A DNA stretch of 64,000 nt from Perkinsus olseni (Eukaryota > Perkinsozoa > Perkinsida > Perkinsidae), in NCBI GenBank assembly GCA_013115135.1, contig JABANP010000033.1:62001-126000 (forward strand), given 5' to 3'. This document shows positions 58,386-64,000 of the stretch, piece by piece (the stretch's first letter is position 1; each line of letters starts with the position of its first letter). The notes below the pieces were generated by a model. The model made no database searches. It saw only the letters and a list, made by a program, of their open reading frames with translations, and had not been told where the DNA came from. The position numbers and the translations under genes were made by a program.

Positions 58386-59868
58386 ATGTCAAGTCCAAAG
58401 CAGGTAATATTCAGACTTGAGAATCTCTTTTCCATCTTTTGGGTTGCAGAGTAGACGGTAGAAAGTTTCCGCTAATATATGTGTTTCGAATATTGCCGGG
58501 TCTTAGGTGCCCAGCGTGACCCTCAACAACGGTATGAAGATGCCTCTTATCGGCTTGGGTACTTACCTCACTCCCGATGACGTAGCTCCCACCGCCGTCG
58601 TGGCCGGTATCAAGGCGGGTTATCGCTACATCGATACTGCTTTCATGTGAGATGTGGAGCTGGTCTTTTCTTTTCTAGGCATGGTGCTCCTTTCAGTTAC
58701 CAGAACCACCACGGCGTCGGCGAGGGTATCAACAAGGCGATCAAGGAGGGTATCGTAACTCGAGAGGAGCTCTTCGTCACCACCAAGTTGTGGTTGGTCT
58801 ACTATCGTCCTGACCTCGTCCGACCTGCTGTGGAGCAGTACCTTGAGGAGCTCAATCTCGACTATGTTGACCAGATGTTAATGCACTGGCCTTGTCCACT
58901 CGAGAAGCATGACCCAGCCAAAGAGTAGGTTGCCGTACTCAGCGGTTCATTGGTCTTTTCTCGGGGGTTCTCGTGAGGCGTTCAACTCCTCAGTCCCAAC
59001 TGGAAATGGCCCAAGAATGACAAGGACGAGTTCGACGCCATGCCTGGTGTGAAGCTGATCGATACTTGGAGGGAGTTGGAGAAGTGTGTCGATGATGGAT
59101 TGGTGAGCAGCTGCAAAGCTGCATCCTTCATCCTCACGGTGTCATGCCAGGTCCGATCTATTGGTGTGAGTAACTTCGATACCAACGAGATTGATGAGAT
59201 CCTCGCCATGTGCCGCATCAAGCCTGTAGTGGATCAGATCGAGGTAGTTGGTCATCATCAGTAGGTGGGGGTTATTACCCCTTCAGGTACATCCTTACTT
59301 CCCTCAATGGCGTATGCTGGATTACTGCAAAAAGCATGATATTCACGTTGTGGCCTACGCCCCTCTCGGAAGTCCTGGCAACATGTAGGTGTCCTTAGCA
59401 CCCCGGAATTCGTACGACGCGGTCATTCTAGGCCGGATGATGGTTCCACGAAGTACAATATCCTCAAGCATCCTGATATCATCGCTGTCGCGAAGGCCCA
59501 CAACAAGTCCCCGGCTCAGGTGATCGTGCACAGACGGTCTTAATTTCATATTTTGCCCCGCTGTTGTAGGTATGCATAAGATGGAATATACAACGCGGGA
59601 TCACGGTGATTCCCAAGAGCACTAAACCTGAACGTGTCATCGAGAACTTCCAGGTCTTTGACTTTGAACTCACCTCTGATGAAATGGTAAGTTCATCTGA
59701 GCCTCGCTCGAAGCTTATTGGTTTGACTGGCTCTTTCCTCAGGAGCGCATTACTAACATCGCCCGTTCACCAGAGAACCGTCATCGCACTTTCGACTGTG
59801 CATTCCGTCCCAATGGTGAACGTGCGTTCGACCATGTTAAGGCGATTGAGAAGGCTTATGTCTTCTGA
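58386..59868 (+). CDS. Aldo-keto reductase, copy 4
   Basis: MSSPKQ, an intron of about 110 nt, then [20 protein letters not shown], as in copy 3. Tetrad: [38 protein letters not shown]. The middle block from VRSIGVSNF to APLGSPGN is almost identical to copies 1-3. The 3' third has diverged ([52 protein letters not shown]), suggesting that conversion affected only part of the gene. The frame is intact. Ends at 59868. Confidence 0.88.
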
Positions 59869-60007
59869 AGGTTGCATTTACTAGCAACCTATCGAAGTGG
59901 CCATCACGTTCAACGATTTCACGTTATCCCCGGCTACCTTCCCGTATTTACAAGTTGTATGCCGCAGACTGTGGGCAACTGCTTTGACTATTAATAACTT
60001 TCGTGCT

Positions 60008-60034
60008 GCGTAACAGTCGTATGCGTACAGCATC
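60008..60034 (+). repeat. 27-bp exact repeat of 57080-57106
   Basis: Identical to the string at 57080-57106; each lies downstream of a reductase copy (3 and 4), marking the duplicated 3' flank. Confidence 0.75.
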
Positions 60035-60559
60035 TCGCGTAGTAGGGATCGGACGACTTCTACTCATTTCCTATTATCAGCTGCCTAGCGTTACCAGTTC
60101 ACAGACAGTAGCGGTGTGGAAAGCTTCCATCAGTGTCATCTTCTACTTCTTGCCATTCACATCCCAAGGTAGAGTTATTTCCAGGTGTTCCCGATGGTGT
60201 TGGATCAATTGGGACTATTTCGAAGAATTTTGCCCGCTCTTCCCTGCTCAAAATAGCGACTTTCATGGGCCTTACCAGAAGCTCAGAAAGTTCTGTCCAA
60301 CAGTTCCGACGCACTCGTCCTCGAAGAACTCGCCTGATCCTCCAGTTCTTGGTGGGGCTCTCTGGCAGGACGTAAGGGAGGTGTTTACGATCCTTCTCAA
60401 GAGAGGAAATGCGCGGTTCCGTCACAATCAGCTGCACGCATGCCCACATCGTTACTGTGCGGACTCCGAGCTTCAAGAGTGCCAACCGACTGCCTCCTCG
60501 TGTTGCATTTTTCGCGAGCGAAAGTTCCATACTCGATACAACTGCTAGCCTCAACTTTA

Positions 60560-62452
60560 ATGAATATCATGATCATTCCCGCCTTCGTCTGTGCAGTGGG
60601 CTGTGCTGTAGCTTCAACCTTCGAGCAGGTAGTGCCGCTGATAGAACTCACAAAGATGGTAGATGAAGGTGCGATGTTGTCGCCATCTGTCAGAGCTCAT
60701 CTATCACCCTCAATAACGGTGTGAAGATGCCAGTTGTCGGCCTTGGTACCTTCATGGCCCCTGATGATGAGGTGGCCGAGGCGGTCTATGCTGCCATCGA
60801 GGCTGGCTACAGGCACATCGACACTGCCTTCGCGTAAGTAGGATGGTTTCGCTGTCGTAATGCCTCTCCGGATACCAAATTCGTTATGTTACTGGTGCTC
60901 TGCCTTACCGGGCCCATCATTCTCCCGCTCCAGATCAGTGGTCATCCAAGCTGAATGATCTGGTTGCGGGCGTCATCGATAAGGGGTTGCACGTCGGGCG
61001 TCTGTTGTGCGCAAATCCCTGATACATGATACTTGATGGCCTGATGAATCGGAGCTGTGCTCGGGAACCAGTGGCCCGATTTGTCTCAGTACCCGGTCGA
61101 TATTAGTTAGCCAGATACCACAACCATCGCGGCGTAGGTGAAGCGCTGAAGCGAGCGATCGACAAGGGTCTCGTTGAGCGGAAGGACATCTTCCTCGTGA
61201 CTAAGTTGTGGATGACGCAGTTCCGCCCCGATCTGGTCCGACCTGCAGTGGAACAAATGTTGGCAGAGCTCGAGGTTGACTACGTCGACCAAATGCTGCT
61301 GCACTGGCCTGTGCCATTCGAGCATCGTGATCCAAAGGACGAGTAGTTTGGTGAGGGCAGGAATCATCTCACGGCCGAAGTGTGCCGTCGCTCGTACGGA
61401 TGAGAGCCAGGCGTTTCGGAATTCTCTCGTTGTAGTCCCGACTGGCAAATGCCCAAAACACCGAAGGGCCACATCGCCGCCGATATGAGTATAAACGTAA
61501 TCGACACTTGGAGGGAGCTTGAGAAGTTGTACGATGAGGGAAAGGTGGGCTCCATTTAGGGATTGGGGAATATCGACCTGCCGCTTTGGTGCTCTCCGAG
61601 TCTGGCTTCCACTCCGTCGCTTCATTGTTGTTTCTGTGAAGATCAGGAGTCTTGGCATCAGCAACTTCGAACAGAATGAGATAGATGACCTCTTGAACGA
61701 GGCAAGGATCAAGCCTGTCGTCAACCAGGTTGAGGTACCGCGGCTGTGCCTGCCACATTCGAGAGCCACCTCGAATCTAGGTTCATCCACTATGGCCGCA
61801 GGAACGCCTCATCAAGTTCTGCAAGCAGCGCGGTATAGAGATCGTTGCATACGCTCCACTTGGGAACCCGGCCTTTCAGTAGAGAGCGTTGGCCTTATAA
61901 CTGCGCCCAATGGCTAGCGGAGAGAGCTGGCTCCTGACCCTCAGTGCCTTTCAGGCCTCATGGTGACGGGCCCAAGCCGAACATTCTCACAGTCCCCGCG
62001 GTAGTGGAGATCGGTAAGCGCCACGGCAAAACGCCGGCACAGGTGAGTGGGTCTCTATTACCTTTCCGGGTTGGTTCCCGGAACAGCTTAAGGCAGTGCT
62101 TCTGGGGCCGCGCCACGCTCAAGGTTTAGAAGTGGTGATTCAGGTTGCTATCCGCTGGGCCATGCAGCGCGGCACGATTGTTATCCCGAAGAGCATCAAG
62201 CCTCATCGTGTGGTCGAGAACTTCAACGTCTTCGATTTCGAGCTCAGTCCACAGGAGATGGTGAGAGCTCTCGACGCTCACATTATTCGAGTGGGGTCCA
62301 CGAGTCTTCAGGAACAAATCGACGAGATTGGGCGAGATCCGAGGAACCGTATTCGTGTGTTCAACCCGCCTATGCGCCCCAACGGCGTGCCGGTGTTCTC
62401 TGAAAGTGACGCCCACTTCGATGGTGCTGAGCTAGAGGATGCTGAACTGTAA
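60560..62452 (+). CDS. Aldo-keto reductase, copy 5, with signal peptide
   Basis: Exon 1 encodes a hydrophobic leader [21 protein letters not shown] phase-0 intron leads to [20 protein letters not shown]. Tetrad: [39 protein letters not shown]. Then [40 protein letters not shown], and a longer acidic tail ([12 protein letters not shown]) to 62452. It is the most diverged member of the array, with larger introns (for example about 60834-61109). The leader predicts secretion or an endomembrane location, unlike the cytosolic look of the other copies. Confidence 0.85.
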
Positions 62453-63218
62453 TCCTCGAAGCTGCTGATTCCTACCCGATATAATTGTGGCCATGTGTCT
62501 CCATTGTTCGGACCCGTCGACTACTCGCCATAGACGATACGGGTGTGGTAGTGTTTTTTCAACGCGAAACTGTAGTGGTGTTGGTTAGGCGATGGACCGG
62601 GCATGTCCTATCCTGGCAACGGATAGATACGGAATCTGATAATGCGCTCGTGCACTTTCGTTTCTCTCAGTACGCATTGAAGCAAGCAAACGCTTTCTTG
62701 TGTGGAGGGAACCTGTTATCCTGCGGGACGAGCAGGATTCAGCAAGCTTCTATTTGAAGACACGGCAAGAAGCTCAAAACCGTCGTCACTTTGTGTGTTA
62801 CGGAATCGCGCGATTCCAACGTCGCCACAACGATCCAATACGTACGATAAACTCCACATAAAAGATACCGTACATCCACCAGCACACTGCGCACAAGTGC
62901 CTCTAACGTCCAACACTACAGTTCGCGAGTGGGCCAGTGTCAGGACTCCAGCCATGCTTAACAATCAGTGTTATAGGGGATGCTCGCACAGCCTCACAAG
63001 AACGCAGGGCTCCGCATGCAAGTGCTGAGGGGGTTCAGCACTGTGATAAGGCCTCTCAATTAGCTGAGGTCTACGAGGACCTGGCAATGTGTATGCGTCC
63101 GCATGCACGCATCTTCGCTAGATGTGCGGAGCTCGCTGGGCGTATGGCCCGCAGAGCATGATCCACGACGAAATTCACAGAGAACATCTTATATTTTTGG
63201 TCCAAGACTCACTCCTCA
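62453..63218. other. Intergenic stretch
   Basis: No supported gene; small ORFs on both strands show no family features. Confidence 0.45.
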
Positions 63219-63995
63219 ATGAGATGCATGAACATTCCATTCATCATCGCGGTGCTGGTCACAGCTGGAGTGGTTGACTATGCGTTTGCTGACGAGGCTT
63301 CTATGCGCGTATCTGCTGGCCCCTCCCACTTCTCCTACCCTCCGAACTGCTCAAAGACTGCCAAGCCGAAGGACAAGCCCTTCTGTGCAACAGGAGAAGT
63401 TGATCTCGGACTGAAGTGGTTGGTCAATATCGACATCTACCTCTTCGATGCGTTTGACCCCACCAAGGCTGTCCTGTTTGGTTTCAACGCCACAATCAAT
63501 AAAGGCATTCCTGAAGCCTTGGAGGTTAGAACAGGTGGCTGTGCAGCCCCTGTCGTGGACGACTTGATACCGAAGTTTTTGCCGCACTTTTATGAAATGG
63601 TTGTTACCGTATGTACATCAGGGGGTGGCCCGGGCAAATATGACCCGAAAACCCAAAGCTTCTCGGCCCCGTTCAACATCTCTGGCGACTCGGCACTGTA
63701 TATCAATGGGACGAGGAGCCGATTCGTGTTTCCTTTCAACGGTGATGGAGACTCGTGGGTCAAGCCTCATTTTGATGTGGGCCTCAGCGCGCCAATAACA
63801 TTCAGCGCTGGAGGTCCCAAGGTCCTCGAAATCTCCCTGAGCTACATTAATACCATCGCTACAGTGAACGGCTCCGTCTTGACTTGGCACTTGTTCAACG
63901 GTATGAGCTTTGACATTCACTCCGACATCGCTGGTCACCACTATTACAATAGGACATTTGCGAACAAGACTATTCAACTACAGCCTCCGCAGTGA
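63219..63995 (+). CDS. Secreted single-exon protein, unknown
   Basis: A 258-residue protein with an N-terminal signal peptide (MNIPFIIAVLVTAGVVDYAF from the inner Met at 63228, or from 63219) and likely cleavage after FA. The mature part has few cysteines (PPNCSKT, PFCATG, GGCAAP, VTVCTS) and several N-glycosylation sequons (NCS, NAT, NIS, NGT, NGS, NRT, NKT). Alternating hydrophobic residues suggest a beta-rich fold. No family is recognised. It is unusual in the window for having no intron. The stop lies at 63993-63995, just inside the window edge. Confidence 0.75.
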   Translation: MRCMNIPFIIAVLVTAGVVDYAFADEASMRVSAGPSHFSYPPNCSKTAKPKDKPFCATGEVDLGLKWLVNIDIYLFDAFDPTKAVLFGFNATINKGIPEALEVRTGGCAAPVVDDLIPKFLPHFYEMVVTVCTSGGGPGKYDPKTQSFSAPFNISGDSALYINGTRSRFVFPFNGDGDSWVKPHFDVGLSAPITFSAGGPKVLEISLSYINTIATVNGSVLTWHLFNGMSFDIHSDIAGHHYYNRTFANKTIQLQPPQ

Positions 63996-64000
63996 TTCTT

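Overview
This is nuclear DNA of an intron-rich unicellular eukaryote. Almost every recognisable gene is split by many very short GT-AG introns (mostly about 32-60 nt). Coding density is high, genes lie on both strands, base composition is moderately GC-rich, and there is no operon structure, bacterial signal or rRNA. Two cilium genes (ARL6/BBS3 and a CC2D2A-like transition-zone gene) imply a flagellated stage. The overall style resembles Perkinsus-like alveolates, but that is inference. Gene limits are hand-spliced from reading frames, GT/AG sites and family resemblance, so short terminal exons may be missed.

Layout: 0.2-2.5 kb, a histidine-phosphatase gene and a UCH-type ubiquitin C-terminal hydrolase. 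3.1-4.5 kb, a secreted Ala/Thr-rich, Cys-rich gene (-) with an inverted broken copy of part of it beside it. 4.5-6.6 kb, no gene seen. 6.6-8.0 kb, an UNC93-like MFS transporter (-). 8.9-10.2 kb, a coiled-coil protein (-). 10.6-13.3 kb, UBA3 (NEDD8-activating E1 catalytic subunit). 13.7-18.0 kb, a small unknown gene and a long gene ending in a GT-D-type glycosyltransferase domain. 18.4-23.0 kb (-), ARL6 and two ankyrin-repeat genes. 24.0-25.8 kb, a ubiquitin-like-domain gene and an unknown gene. 26.0-26.9 kb, a palindrome-rich island including a complete hAT-like MITE with 8-bp target duplications. 26.9-30.5 kb, a poorly resolved stretch with a retroelement-like fragment and a probable membrane protein. 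30.7-33.4 kb, an IQ-repeat protein. 33.7-40.6 kb, a CC2D2A-like gene. 40.6-42.0 kb, a neuralized/SPRY-like gene. 42.1-43.8 kb (-), a Cid1/TUTase-type nucleotidyltransferase. 44.6-48.9 kb, two tandem membrane-anchored RING genes. 49.9-62.5 kb, an aldo-keto reductase array (one orphan exon, five genes). 63.2-64.0 kb, a secreted single-exon protein.

Themes: ubiquitin-type pathways are well represented (UCH, UBA3, UBL protein, two RING proteins). The aldo-keto reductase array shows recent duplication and probable gene conversion, with introns conserved almost to the base. Several well-conserved genes carry single-base reading-frame breaks (UCH, UNC93, UBA3, one aldo-keto reductase twice, the neuralized-like gene). 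These look like consensus indels or early decay unless confirmed otherwise; they are reported at their positions and not repaired.
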